DNA of 64,000 nucleotides from Tritrichomonas musculus (GCA_039105265.1 JAPFFF010000008.1:4960001-5024000), one strand, 5' to 3'. Numbered from the stretch's first letter, positions 1 through 10,558 are shown. The notes: generated by a model from the sequence alone, not told the origin. Program-made: numbers and translations.

Positions 1-196
1 TGTTTCTCAACAATGAATACCAAATATTTGTATATCATTATATGAAATGCAATAAATGCATTGAATTTCAAATTTGTATACAGATAAGTTATTCGCCTTA
101 TCTTCTTTATGTTTTATTTTATATTATTAATACCAATATGATTTTTAATAACTGAGATTTAAAGAAGAATTTAGTTTAGTAAAAATTTTGGATTCA
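1..196. other. 3' flank of the tandem-kinase gene
   Basis: AT-rich non-coding sequence downstream of the leftmost minus-strand gene. I see no gene, repeat or RNA in it. Confidence 0.5.
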
Positions 197-2524
197 TTAT
201 ATTCCAAGATGCCTTTTAATTTCTGGAATTTTATCATTGATTCCATTGATCAACATGAAATTATTTTTGACAATCAGATCCAATAACTCACTGAAACTTG
301 GACGATTTTTAGGTGATGTTGCCCAACATTTTTTAATAATTGACCTGGATAAATCATTGATTGTTGGTGGCAAATCTAATGATTCATAAGATGTTCTTAC
401 ACTGAATGGAGGTAATTTTCCTTTTGTACAAATGAAATACAAAACGACGCCAAATGCAAAAACATCAATTTTTTCATCATATTCCTCTTCGTTGATGAGT
501 TCAGGAGCCATATACATGAGTGTTCCAACGCCACGTGTCAATGAACTATCAAGATCCATTCTTCTTGATATACCAAAATCAATAATTTTAACATGATTAA
601 AACTATCAATGAGAATGTTTGATACTTTCACATCACGATGCATAATATTATTCTTATGAACATATTTCATTGTTGAGACAATCTCGTAGATAATTGCTAC
701 AAGAATATAATCATTAAACTTATTTTGAATTGCGTACTCAAGATCGTGCTCGCAGTATTCAAAAAGCATAACAGGCATATTGTGTTCATCTCCAAGAAAC
801 AAGCCACACGCTTTGATTATGTTTGGATGATTTAATGATTGGATGATTTCAAACTCGTTAATAAAATGATGCATTGCTTCAAAATTTGCATAGCTTCCTT
901 TTTTCATGATTTTCAGGCACAGATGACCATTACCTGTAATGCAATTTTCAACTTTGTAACAGGATGAAACTGCACCTTCTCCTATTATAACACTGTGTCT
1001 TAAAAGCTTCTCAAGTAATTCAGAATCAAAAATGAAAAATTCATTACTATTACTAGTGGAAACTTCTGTTTTCTTGGAAACTTTATTTTCTGAACTAAAT
1101 TTTGGCCTCTTAAAACTAGACTCTTGCTTCTTAGAACTAGACTCTTGCTTCTTAGAACTAGACTCTTGCTTCTTAGAACTAGACTCTTGCTTCTTAGAAC
1201 TAGACTCTTGCTTCTTAGAACTAGACTCTTGCTTCTTTGGCTTGGAATTTTCTGTTTTCAATTGTAAATTTTCTGTTTTAAATTTCGAATTTTCTGTTTT
1301 CAATTGTGAATTTTCTGTTTTCAATTGTGAATTTTCTGTTTTCAACTGTGAATTTTCTGTTTTCAATTGTGAATTTTCTGTTTTCAAATGCGAATTTTCT
1401 GCTTTTAATTGCTGAATTTCTTTTGCCTGCTTTGACTGATCGGTCAAAAGATTTTTGTTAGCAGTTGCTAATTTTTCATTATTGCTGACCAAAGTTTCAA
1501 TTCTGGATTTTTGTGACTCGTTTTCTTCACTCAATTGCTGAATTTCTCTTTCTAATTCAGCGTTTTGTTTGTGTAGCTCTTCAATTGGATCAGTTGTTTC
1601 GGTGATATCTTCAATATAGAGATCGACTTCGTCTTCATCAACGCCATCTAGAAAGTAGCTCCTATTTCTGTTTGTGAGTTTATTAAATATTTCTTTGAAT
1701 GTGGGACGATCATTTGGGTCTTTTGACCAGCATTGCTCAATCAATTCTTGCATCTCTTTTTTCACAGGATATTTGAATTCTGGACGAAGGTTCTTTTTGA
1801 CAACATTCCTTTGAAATTGCGATTTTTTCATTTCACCATTCTGTAACTCTGGATAAGGAAACAGATCTGTAACGATTTCATACATGAGAATACCAAATGA
1901 ATAAACATCGGCTTTTCTATCATATTCATCTTCTTCAATGATTTCAGGGGCCATGTAAATTAATGTACCAGCAAATTGAGTTTGACTTTTTGAATGTCCC
2001 ATATCAAATATTTTGGAAAGCCCAAAATCCGTAATTAAAGGATGGAAATTCTCATCAAGTAGAATATTTCCAGATTTCAAATCCCGATGAATAATGTTAC
2101 GGTCATGGAGGTATTTCATGCCTCGAGCAATTCCAATGAGAATAATTTGGCGCGTTGTATTAGTGTAATTGTCAGGAGCATTAAAATCTTGGACCTTTTT
2201 AAGAATTGAATCAAGGGATCCTTTTGACGCATAATTCATTATAATTGTAATATTATGTTCATCGTGGAAATCAATTAACGAATAGCCAACAAGTTTGATA
2301 ATTGTTGGATGATTGGTGGATAACATGATACTAAGTTCGCGATTAACCATTTTTTTGCATTGGTCTTCATCATCATTACAATCAATAATTTTTGCTGCAT
2401 ATAATTTCCCTGTTTTCTTTTCTGTAACTTCATATATAGTACCAAAACCTCCTTTATTGATTCGCTTTCCTTTTTTAAATTGAGCAATATCGATTTCAAA
2501 TCCAAAACATTGATGAGGCTTCAT
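197..2524 (-). CDS. Tandem two-domain protein kinase (TKL/Ser-Thr type) with coiled-coil linker
   Basis: 775-residue protein with two complete kinase domains, probably a cytoplasmic signalling enzyme. Kinase 1 (about 15-290) has a glycine loop at 24-28 (KGGFG), catalytic Lys45, HRD at 146-148, Asn153, DFG from Asp166 and a MAPE motif. Kinase 2 (about 510-770) has a GEGAVSS loop, HRD at 629-631, Asn636, DFG from Asp649 and MAPE. Between them is a coiled coil (about 315-370), then seven-residue repeats of the LKTENSQ type, then about six copies of KKQESSS. At DNA level these are near-perfect 21-bp repeats (about 1120-1420). Both kinases keep the residues needed for activity. The start is the ATG at 2524, preceded by CCTTT followed at once by TCA, which resembles the Trichomonas M5 motif plus initiator. 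The family is certain; substrate and pathway are unknown. Confidence 0.93.
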   Translation of the reverse strand: MKPHQCFGFEIDIAQFKKGKRINKGGFGTIYEVTEKKTGKLYAAKIIDCNDDEDQCKKMVNRELSIMLSTNHPTIIKLVGYSLIDFHDEHNITIIMNYASKGSLDSILKKVQDFNAPDNYTNTTRQIILIGIARGMKYLHDRNIIHRDLKSGNILLDENFHPLITDFGLSKIFDMGHSKSQTQFAGTLIYMAPEIIEEDEYDRKADVYSFGILMYEIVTDLFPYPELQNGEMKKSQFQRNVVKKNLRPEFKYPVKKEMQELIEQCWSKDPNDRPTFKEIFNKLTNRNRSYFLDGVDEDEVDLYIEDITETTDPIEELHKQNAELEREIQQLSEENESQKSRIETLVSNNEKLATANKNLLTDQSKQAKEIQQLKAENSHLKTENSQLKTENSQLKTENSQLKTENSQLKTENSKFKTENLQLKTENSKPKKQESSSKKQESSSKKQESSSKKQESSSKKQESSSKKQESSFKRPKFSSENKVSKKTEVSTSNSNEFFIFDSELLEKLLRHSVIIGEGAVSSCYKVENCITGNGHLCLKIMKKGSYANFEAMHHFINEFEIIQSLNHPNIIKACGLFLGDEHNMPVMLFEYCEHDLEYAIQNKFNDYILVAIIYEIVSTMKYVHKNNIMHRDVKVSNILIDSFNHVKIIDFGISRRMDLDSSLTRGVGTLMYMAPELINEEEYDEKIDVFAFGVVLYFICTKGKLPPFSVRTSYESLDLPPTINDLSRSIIKKCWATSPKNRPSFSELLDLIVKNNFMLINGINDKIPEIKRHLGI
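1124..1400 (-). repeat. Two adjacent 21-bp coding microrepeat arrays
   Basis: Inside the tandem-kinase gene, about six copies of a 21-bp unit encoding KKQESSS (1124-1240) lie beside about seven copies of a 21-bp unit encoding LKTENSQ (1241-1400). Copies differ by only a few bases, which indicates recent slippage or unequal exchange in the linker. Confidence 0.85.
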
Positions 2525-2979
2525 TTTTTATTTTTTTTGAAAGGATAAGTTCAAATAGCTTCTGAAAAATTGATTGGTCAATCAAATTTTGAACTATTAA
2601 GCGAAAAAATTCGATTGCCTAACTTTTTTTTTTTTTATTATAGCCATTTGCAAATAAACACTATAAAGAGTACATATTGAACTCAAAAAGCATATCCGAT
2701 CATTGCTCACTCCTTATTTTGGCAAATTTCGACTATTTAATCTCAAAATTATTAGAATTACTTATAACAAAAAGCAAACAATCTATAATTATTCTAATAG
2801 AGTTTGTAATATTAAAAAAAAGTCAATCACCAAAGTTTAAATATTAATAAAAGCATATAAATTACAACCATTAATTCTCTATTACAAACAAAATATAAAA
2901 TAATTAGACTGAATCATAAATAATAATATCAAGGACCACCATTATCTTTAACTTCTCAATATAATATATTATATAATAT
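2525..2979. other. Intergenic spacer with kinase-gene promoter
   Basis: 455 bp between the start of the tandem-kinase gene and the stop of the acyltransferase-like gene, both on the minus strand. The first 50 bp hold the likely kinase promoter (CCTTT directly followed by TCA about 15 bp before the ATG). The rest is AT-rich with homopolymer T runs. No further gene is seen. Confidence 0.5.
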
Positions 2980-4314
2980 TTAACAAGGAATGTTTCCACC
3001 AAGAATTTTCACTTCGAGGGCTTCACTCGGATGCCTCAAAAACCACTCAAAGCGGCGAGTCATTGCATCGACAAACTGGTCGTCACATGTAGGCGACATA
3101 AAAGTAAGTACAATGTTACCAGCCTTTTCAGAAGGGAAAGCATCTTTAATCTTACTCTTTGTTGTTATTGCGTGTGATGTAAAGCCTCGAATATTTCTGG
3201 CAGCTTCAGGTATCTGCGAGGCCCCACCCTGAACGTAAATGGGAATCTCAGATTCAACGATTCCGACATTTGATGCCCAAGACTGGTTAGCAACGGGAGG
3301 GAACTTCCCTTCGCAATAAGCTTTCAAATGAGGGACCGAATACTTTTCAACTTTTTCATTGATTTCTGATTGAATATATATCATTAGCGAGCGACCGTTT
3401 ATTTCATTATCAATATTGCTCATTATAAATACAGGGGCTGCATAACAAGTTGCTGATAGTGGATTAATGTGAATTAGTTTTCGTGTGTTTACAGATACTT
3501 GACTTATAATTGAAAAGGGTTTGTTAGGATCATTCAAAAAGTTTTGTTTTATGGAAATCTCGTTCACGGCACCGTGAATCGAGAAAATATCAGCAGCTGT
3601 AAGAAATGCTTGCGGACGAACTTTAATTGAGTGACAAACTTCAATTATTTTGGAAATATCAAAATTGAAACAAATACCTTTATAGAATAATGGACCAGAC
3701 GTATTTGGATCCATATTTTCTTTCAAAGGCTGTGGAATTGTTATTAAATCATACTTCCTTTCCTTTTCAAAATCTTCAGGATTTTGTAAACCGGGTTTAA
3801 GATCTTTTACGATTTCAAGTTGAGAAATATGTTCGACTTTGGGCCTTGTATAAAGTTGTGTAGAACCATTTGTATGTTTTAATATTGATAATGATAAAAG
3901 GTCTCCCAAAATTTGAGCAACAAGTGCACCATCACATAATGTGTGCGAAATCGAAAGAAGAACTGCACATTGATTTTTATTGATAAAAAGTGCATTACTT
4001 CTCTTTCTTTTTATAATAAAAAGCTCGACATTGTTTGAACTGAAATATGATGACATGACTTTGGTCATAAAAGCACAATCTGATTGATTTTCATCTTCAA
4101 AACTACCATCAAAATCAAGTTCTGATTCAGTTATAATTGGATTAGAACCAGAATAAAATTTTCCATTGTCATATCTTTCATTCAATATTGGATATGTAGA
4201 AGAGATTTCATGAAGAAGTGATGATGCTTCTTCTTTTGTAAGTATGTAACTAAGTTGTGCAGAAGCACGAACAGTAGCTGCGCATAGATTTTTTTCAAAA
4301 GGTGATGCTTCCAT
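2980..4314 (-). CDS. Condensation-domain / alcohol-acetyltransferase-like protein
   Basis: 444 residues resembling the AATase/condensation (chloramphenicol-acetyltransferase-like) superfamily. The key sign is the HxxxD active-site motif in the context SHTLCDGALVAQ at about residues 121-132; the His would act as general base for acyl transfer to an alcohol or amine. The family's second landmark (DFGWG) is not obvious, and the C-terminal half is mostly beta-rich sequence of the expected length. No signal peptide or membrane segment is seen, so it is probably cytosolic. The substrate cannot be told from sequence. Its ATG lies 71 bp from the divergent flavin-reductase-like gene, so the two probably share a bidirectional promoter. 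Confidence 0.7.
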   Translation of the reverse strand: MEASPFEKNLCAATVRASAQLSYILTKEEASSLLHEISSTYPILNERYDNGKFYSGSNPIITESELDFDGSFEDENQSDCAFMTKVMSSYFSSNNVELFIIKRKRSNALFINKNQCAVLLSISHTLCDGALVAQILGDLLSLSILKHTNGSTQLYTRPKVEHISQLEIVKDLKPGLQNPEDFEKERKYDLITIPQPLKENMDPNTSGPLFYKGICFNFDISKIIEVCHSIKVRPQAFLTAADIFSIHGAVNEISIKQNFLNDPNKPFSIISQVSVNTRKLIHINPLSATCYAAPVFIMSNIDNEINGRSLMIYIQSEINEKVEKYSVPHLKAYCEGKFPPVANQSWASNVGIVESEIPIYVQGGASQIPEAARNIRGFTSHAITTKSKIKDAFPSEKAGNIVLTFMSPTCDDQFVDAMTRRFEWFLRHPSEALEVKILGGNIPC

Positions 4315-4385
4315 TAATCAATTGTAATGATATAAAAAAAAAAATACATTTAAAAATTCAATTAATAATTCAATTTATTTATGAA
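4315..4385. promoter_or_regulatory. Short divergent (bidirectional) promoter
   Basis: A 71-bp AT-rich gap separates two divergent ATGs (minus at 4314, plus at 4386). On the minus side TATCATTACA lies about 10-20 bp before the ATG; on the plus side TTCAATTAATAATTCAATTT precedes it. Both contain TCA cores like the parabasalid initiator. Assignment is by resemblance only. Confidence 0.4.
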
Positions 4386-4889
4386 ATGTCATCTGATCCT
4401 AATTTTACTGAACTTGCTAAAAAAGCGTACGAAATCATTGGACGTGGCTGCTTTCTTAATAGCGCTGCAAATGGAAAAATCAATTCCATGACAATAGGAT
4501 GGGGAACAGTTGGTAATGTTTGGAGAAGACCTATATTTATTACAATGGTTAGGAAATCTCGCTATACTCATGAACTTATCGAAGCAAATCCTTTTTTCAC
4601 AGTTTCAATCCCATATAATAAAAACATGTCAAAAGAAATAGGCGTTTTTGGAACATTATCTGGAAGAGATGTGAACAAGTTTGAAAAATGCGGACTGTTA
4701 ACAAAGCCTGCTCAAAAAGTTAATGTTCCAATTATTGCCAACACCGGAATTCAGTTTGAATGCAAAGTTGTTTATAAACAAGATATGGAACCAACACTCC
4801 TTAATAAAAATATTACCAAAGAGTTTTATGGTGATAATGACTATCACACCATGTACTATGGCGAGATCCTTTCTTCATACATTGATTAA
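4386..4889 (+). CDS. Flavin reductase-like (FMN-binding split barrel) protein
   Basis: 167 residues beginning MSSDPNFTEL. I prefer the ATG at 4386; the frame stays open upstream but offers only a GTG. The pattern fits the flavoprotein family seen in anaerobes for flavin reductase/HpaC-like and desulfoferrodoxin-associated flavoredoxins: an N-terminal segment ending in NSMTIGWGTVGN, then RRPIFITMVRKSRYTHELIE and FTVSIPY. In that family T(I/V)GW and the R-x-S-RYTHELI stretch line the FMN site. Likely a cytosolic FMN-dependent electron carrier or reductase. Bacterial homologues are common, so an origin by transfer is possible, though base composition is like its neighbours. Confidence 0.75.
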   Translation: MSSDPNFTELAKKAYEIIGRGCFLNSAANGKINSMTIGWGTVGNVWRRPIFITMVRKSRYTHELIEANPFFTVSIPYNKNMSKEIGVFGTLSGRDVNKFEKCGLLTKPAQKVNVPIIANTGIQFECKVVYKQDMEPTLLNKNITKEFYGDNDYHTMYYGEILSSYID

Positions 4890-5050
4890 AAAATGATTAT
4901 TTTTGAATCCTAATTAAAAGTTTTCAATTCTTAAGAATTCTTAATATTTATGCATGTTCTTAAGAAATGGTGAATACATTATTAAAAACAGAGTAAAACA
5001 TTATATAATTTTTTTTTATTAATAATTTGAATAACAGAAGAAAAAAAAAT

Positions 5051-6628
5051 TTATACATCAAATGGTAACCATGATTGCAGTTTGGTATTAGTTGATATTC
5101 CTTTGAACATGTTTATGTTATTGGGATATTCAAAGTATCTAACTACTGTTCTTAAAGTTATTTTTCTATAATCCCTAAAGTAATCTGTATTTAAATACAT
5201 AATTGAGGTCGAGTAATCATACTTAACATTCATACTCATAATAATATGAGTTGGGTTATTTTCGTATCCAACAGTCTTATAAAAAATATCAATTGATCTT
5301 TCGATTCCAGTCATATATAAACTTGGAATTGTTTCATTTGGATCTTCATTATAGATAATTGAATCATTAAGACTAACAGGCAGAGCTGGCTCGATTACAA
5401 TGAAATTATCACTATTGTTATCTTCAGGATAAGGAACTTTAAGAATTTTATCAAAGCTGAGGTCAATATTGGAAACATTTAAAGTATAATTACCTGTATC
5501 TTGGTCAAATCCAAAGAAAGAGCAATGCTCTTCGCTCTTTGATACGTTAATTAAAGAACAATTAAAAATATCCATTTCTGTCATATAAGTGAAATCTACA
5601 TTCATTCCAAACCGCAGAGGAACTTTATTAATATTATTATCAGAAATTACGTTTCCATTTAATGGAGCTTCAATTTCGGCACTTTGATTTTCATCGACTT
5701 TTACTATTTCAGAAAAATAGTATCCCCTTGGTGGTGTTGTTCCATCTGCAAAAGGCCAGCGATAAGATACGAAAATTTGGCTAAAATTTGATTCAAGAAT
5801 GGAAACGTTTATATTAGCTGAGCATTCTAATTGGCTTGTACATTTTATATCATATAGTGTGATAGAGGAATTAGTAATGTTTTGTTCAGGATGGTTATCT
5901 TCACACATATAGTGGAGATCAATATTTTCTTGATAAATTATCGTTTTACCTCTGATAGAATTATAATCATAAGATAAATTTAAATCTTTAAGACATTGTT
6001 CTTTGTCTGGATTTTCGTTAAAACATTTTTCATGATTTATTGCAAGACTACGATTACAAATATTTAGCAAATAATCGCCAAGAGTCTTATTTTCATCTAA
6101 TAAATAAATACTTTGTATTGGAATGTGACTTATTAATGGCTTTAAAGTTTTATCTTCTGGCTCAGTAAAAGAACCAAATAAAGATGATTGAGTTTCTGCA
6201 AAATTATTTGTACTGCTTTTTTCGTTTAATTCATAGAATTTTCCAGTTGATGGGTTATTATCTCGATATACACAAAGCATCGTTCTTTGAACCCAATCAA
6301 GAAGTGATCCACTACCTGGAATTGAATCATCTTCACATTTTCTGGTTGCTTTCTTTTCTGAATTTGGAATATTGGGTAAACCTGGTAGACAATTTTTGGA
6401 AATATTATTTAGACCTGTTTGTGGATTATAACCAGGACAGTCAGGATCACAACAACAGTCTTTGTCGCATTGATTTGAAACATCACATGCACAATCACTT
6501 AAATCAAAATGCTCCTTCACGTTTAAAGTTTTACTTGAATCACCAGGAAGATTTCCAGGTTGATCAGTTGGCGTTATACTGCGAAGTCCAAATGAAAAAG
6601 CTACTCTGAATAGAAAGAAAGCTATCAT
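5051..6628 (-). CDS. Tectonic-like protein (ciliary transition zone)
   Basis: 525 residues. An N-terminal hydrophobic stretch (MIAFFLFRVAFSFG) looks like a signal peptide. A dense cysteine cluster follows at about 46-66 (CACDVSNQCDKDCCCDPDCP), the hallmark of the tectonic family (DUF1619), whose members enter the secretory pathway and work with MKS/B9 proteins at the base of cilia. The rest is a beta-rich extracellular-type region with many N-glycosylation sequons. No strong C-terminal membrane segment is seen, as in secreted tectonic-1. The flagellated host makes a transition-zone role plausible. The upstream region has AACGT-type motifs. Family call from the Cys signature and layout; which paralogue it is cannot be told. 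Confidence 0.78.
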   Translation of the reverse strand: MIAFFLFRVAFSFGLRSITPTDQPGNLPGDSSKTLNVKEHFDLSDCACDVSNQCDKDCCCDPDCPGYNPQTGLNNISKNCLPGLPNIPNSEKKATRKCEDDSIPGSGSLLDWVQRTMLCVYRDNNPSTGKFYELNEKSSTNNFAETQSSLFGSFTEPEDKTLKPLISHIPIQSIYLLDENKTLGDYLLNICNRSLAINHEKCFNENPDKEQCLKDLNLSYDYNSIRGKTIIYQENIDLHYMCEDNHPEQNITNSSITLYDIKCTSQLECSANINVSILESNFSQIFVSYRWPFADGTTPPRGYYFSEIVKVDENQSAEIEAPLNGNVISDNNINKVPLRFGMNVDFTYMTEMDIFNCSLINVSKSEEHCSFFGFDQDTGNYTLNVSNIDLSFDKILKVPYPEDNNSDNFIVIEPALPVSLNDSIIYNEDPNETIPSLYMTGIERSIDIFYKTVGYENNPTHIIMSMNVKYDYSTSIMYLNTDYFRDYRKITLRTVVRYFEYPNNINMFKGISTNTKLQSWLPFDV

Positions 6629-7987
6629 GAAACTATAGACGTTGATTTTTTTTGTAAAATAAACGTTTTAATTTTCTTCAGAATTCTTCAAACTTATCTT
6701 GTATTAATTAGAAAAGTTAATTTTTTTTTAAAAAAAAACTATGAATAAAAATATAATTTATTATTTAATAATATAAAAATTTTAAATGAATTTATAGCAT
6801 GTATCAAGATAAAAACAGTAATAAATGAAATAAATAATACTTTTTGACATATAAATAGGTGAAATAGAGTGAAAAAAGAAATAGATATTAATATTTTGCT
6901 TTTATCTGTATATCAAAAGAATTTATTATTATTATTATTAAATATTATAGTTTTATTTATTAATTAATAAATTATAATTAGCTAAAATTTAATATATACC
7001 TTTTGAATCATTTTATTATTATTAAGTACTTTTTATCCTATAAATATTTTCGTCATTTTTTCTATATATACGTGATAAAATCGAATACTGATTATTTAAT
7101 CGGCCTTTGTCCAAATTTAAAAGATGTGAATATCATATATTAAATAAATAGTATTTATTAATTCTAAAAATTAAGATATTTTCTAACATAACTGCGATAT
7201 CAATGAAAATAATATAATTTTATTGATTTTTGGTTGAGAAAATTATAATTTTTTAAAATAAGTTATTCTTTTCAATCATTTTTTATGGTTAAAAAAATTT
7301 TTTACAAAAATATTTGCTTTTTTGATATGTAATATCCAAAAAGAAATATATTAAAAATTTATGAAAAATAAGTTTTTTTGAAAATATCAGTTTTTTTGAA
7401 ATATTAAACTTTTTGTTTACTAACACTAAAAATATAAATAATATGGGTAATCAAATAAGAGATATAGTTACCAATCAATTTATGCAGAATCGAAAAAAAT
7501 AAACATTGCAATTTGATGAAATTCAAAAAAAAGCATTTTCAATTATAAAAAAAATTGAATTGATTTTTCAACCATAATTCTTTTGAATTATTTCTATGCC
7601 TTTGAATAATAATAGAATTTTCTACCACTTTTTTCATAATTAATTCAATGCAAAACAATTTTCAATAATTTATTCTTGTTAAAATTGAAATATGAATTGT
7701 TCTGAATTAAAATTGCAATTGAAATTTATGTTTTTCAATTTTATTTAGTTAATTAAATAAAAACCACATACTGGTAATGAAAAATTCATATGTTTCATAT
7801 TTGATATTTTAGAACACTTATCATATCACTTTATTTGTCATTCAAAATATTAAATGCTCTCACAAAAAAGATTTGTTGCTAATTGAATGAGAAAATGATC
7901 GTGCTAGGCAAATATTGCTCATAAAAAAAGCAGTTGAAAAAATATTTTTATATCAGAATTAATCATTCAAATTTCTTGCTTCATTGT
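6629..7987. other. 1.36-kb AT-rich intergenic region
   Basis: Divergent region between the tectonic-like gene (minus) and the phosphatase gene (plus). It is extremely AT-rich with long A/T runs. I find no convincing coding stretch, inverted-repeat pair or RNA gene. The last bases before 7988 (TTCATTGT) look like an initiator. Confidence 0.45.
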
Positions 7988-8698
7988 ATGTCTTATTGCG
8001 TAGCTCTTGATCTTGACGAAACAATTATATCATCTACATCTCTTTTGCCTCCATCAGAACACTTTTTGAAAATCAAAATCCCATCAATTCGCCGATATAT
8101 ATTTATTCAATTACGTCCAGGCTTGAAAGAGTTTATCAAAGAAATGATAAAGAATGGAATAGAAGTTTTTATCTTCACATCACAGCCTAAAAAGGTCGCA
8201 AATCCCATAATTGACACTCTAGCTTTGAACATTTTTCCATCATCTTCATCAACTTTTAACGATAAATTGGTTGAGAAGGATCATGAAAAATCTCCAATTA
8301 ATACTATATCTTCATCTTATATACCACAGAATCATAGATTCTTTCGAGAAGATTGCATTATTGAAAATGGCTATTATGTTAAAGATTTAAACTTAATATG
8401 CAACCAGAAAAAGGATAAATACTGCCCAATCAATAATATATTTCTCGTAGATGATATGCAAGGAAATGCACAGAGGCAACCACAAAATTTGATAAAAATA
8501 AAACCCTGGTTTGGAAACGATGAAGAAGATAATGAACTACTTGATTATGTTTTGCCAACAATATTAAACAAAATAAATAGCAACATTAAAGTGAATTGCA
8601 TTGATTCAGATTTACCAACTCCAAGTTTATCCATTACAAATGGAATTGGAAATAAAAAAGTTGAGCAGATATTTTGTAATGAAATGTCTGTTGTTTAA
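7988..8698 (+). CDS. FCP1/SCP-type (NLI-interacting factor-like) HAD phosphatase
   Basis: 236 residues from the ATG at 7988, chosen because an initiator-like TTCATTGT abuts it; the frame is open upstream but has no ATG. The DxDx(T/V) nucleophile motif is DLDET at residues 8-12, Asp8 being the expected phospho-acceptor. LRPGLKEFIKEM follows as in the FCP1 homology domain, then a T/S motif (IFTSQP) and a C-terminal VDDMQGNAQRQPQNLIKIKPW block matching motif III. SCP/FCP1 enzymes dephosphorylate Ser of the RNA polymerase II CTD or other phosphoproteins. There is no BRCT domain, so it is nearer the small SCP/Dullard group. Activity is likely; the substrate is inferred only from family. Confidence 0.85.
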   Translation: MSYCVALDLDETIISSTSLLPPSEHFLKIKIPSIRRYIFIQLRPGLKEFIKEMIKNGIEVFIFTSQPKKVANPIIDTLALNIFPSSSSTFNDKLVEKDHEKSPINTISSSYIPQNHRFFREDCIIENGYYVKDLNLICNQKKDKYCPINNIFLVDDMQGNAQRQPQNLIKIKPWFGNDEEDNELLDYVLPTILNKINSNIKVNCIDSDLPTPSLSITNGIGNKKVEQIFCNEMSVV

Positions 8699-10013
8699 TA
8701 TAAAATTATGTCTGTTTTATAAAATTCATTGATCGATTCTTTTCTGAAATTTATGTAAAATTAGCTTTGAAAAATTCAATAAAATTTATTGAAATAAGTT
8801 AATTATTCGAAATTACAATTTCCCTAAAATTTGAATAATTAATTATTATTTGGTGTACAAATTTACAATTTAGTATATAATTAAGCAACAAAAAATATAT
8901 TTGTTTGCTTCAGATTCTTGTCATTATTGTGATAATTATGTTCAAAATAAATTTCGGTGAACTTTGAAAATTCATAATAACTCTGAAATTTTTATACTCT
9001 ATTCAAAACAAGGATAACAAAAAAGGTCGTACAATTGAATTTTTACAGTAAAACTCAATGATTGGTTTGTTTAAACTAATTATATTTTTTTATTATAATA
9101 ATAATCAGTTTTATAAATATTTTCATCGTACAAAATTCAAATTAAATTAAAAACTAAAAGGATATAAATATATATTAAATTTTCTTCAGAAAAAAAATTT
9201 TAATTATTTTTGATAAGAATTTTATAACACTTTATAAAAATTTAGAATAGCGATAACTTTTTTTATAATTTATTCTAATCATTAATTCTTTTGATATCTT
9301 TTTATATGCTTTTAAAACATTAAGTGTTATATAAAAAAAGTTATTATTATTGAAAAAAAAAAATTTCTTTTTTAGCTAAAAATGCAGAAAAAGTGAATTT
9401 GTTGAATTATTAAATGATGATTTTAAAAAAATTGGACGTTACAGGAGCCCAATGAAGAAGATAGTTTTATTTATATGCATTTACTTTCTAATATATTTGA
9501 ATTTCATTCCAAATCAAATGTCAGTTTTTTCTAAAAATGAAGATTTAGTTGATTGGTTTCATAAATATAAAAAGTCTAATATTTCAGTTACTGAAGGATT
9601 TCGTCAAAAAGTAAAATATTATTTGTATAACACATAGTATACCCATTCAAATGACATCTATATTTTTTAAATGATACAAATATATAAGAAATCGATAATT
9701 ATTGAATTTAAATTAAAGTCTTTATTTCAACCATTACATTTTATAATATTGGATATAAAATATATAAATTATATATTATAATTATTAAATAAATTATTTA
9801 TTAAGATAAATATAAATTTATTTAATTGTATTTTTTATTCAATTTTGTTGTAACAGTAAAAATGTCAGTTTTTTCCGTTGATCAAAAATTGCAAATTTTT
9901 GGATTTCATTTTTTTCTTGTTTTTCGGTAATAAAATTAAAATTATTTTTTTTTTGATTTTATATTTATGCTACAAATATTATATACATGACGATGGACTA
10001 ATTTTTAATAAAA
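8699..10013. other. AT-rich intergenic region with a possible gene remnant
   Basis: About 1.3 kb between the phosphatase gene and the first mobile element. It is mostly low-complexity A/T. A short open stretch (about 9385-9637) reads FVELLNDDFKKIGRYRSP followed by a hydrophobic segment and SVTEGFRQKVKYYLY. It may be the tail of a decayed gene, but I recognise no family and list it only as a possibility. Confidence 0.3.
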
Positions 10014-10502
10014 AATGATCAATAGGCTTGTTATTCTCCGATTATCGAGATCGATAATTGATTGACTTTTTGATATCGATACATAAATATGCACAGATTC
10101 TCGAGATCGATTTCAGAGATCGAGAATTTTTTTTCTCAGCTTTTGATATCAGAATTTTCAATTAAACTTTTTGATAAATATATGATCGTATTTAAATCTC
10201 AAATATTTCATAAAAAAGAATGTATTTTTTTGATTTTAATCTTAAAATAAACTTCAATGCATTCTATTATTTATTTTTAAGTATTTTAAAATCACAAATA
10301 CCAATTATAAAAAAAGATAAATCTTTTTGAGATCTCAGTAATTGATATCAAGTTTACAATTATTTTTATATCACATTTCATATCTGATATCTTGATAATC
10401 GATAATCTCGATATCAGATTTTTAAACTGATAATCGAGTATCAGATGTAAAAAAGTGACGTTTTTGATATCGATTCTCAAAATAACAAGTCTAATGATCA
10501 AT
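10014..10502. mobile_element. MULE-like MITE with perfect 10-bp target duplication
   Basis: A 469-bp non-coding element (10024-10492) flanked on both sides by AATGATCAAT (10014-10023 and 10493-10502). The termini are inverted: left AGGCTTGTTATT, right in reverse complement AGACTTGTTATT. The interior carries many GATATCGATA/GAGATCGATA-type sub-repeats that can pair. A 9-11-bp duplication is typical of Mutator-like elements, hence the class. No transposase is inside. Confidence 0.75.
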
Positions 10503-10558
10503 ATTCGAGCTTTTTTTGCATAAAATAAAATTAAATTGAAAAAGAGTTTCCATACCTT

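Noticed and set aside
1032-1415. Plus-strand Cys/Phe/Leu repeat frame
   Set aside because: Antisense reading of the 21-bp linker repeats of the tandem kinase.
9452-9637. 61-codon frame MKKIVLFICIYF... as a small membrane protein
   Set aside because: The open frame continues upstream without an ATG and has no recognised family, so it is more likely a remnant.
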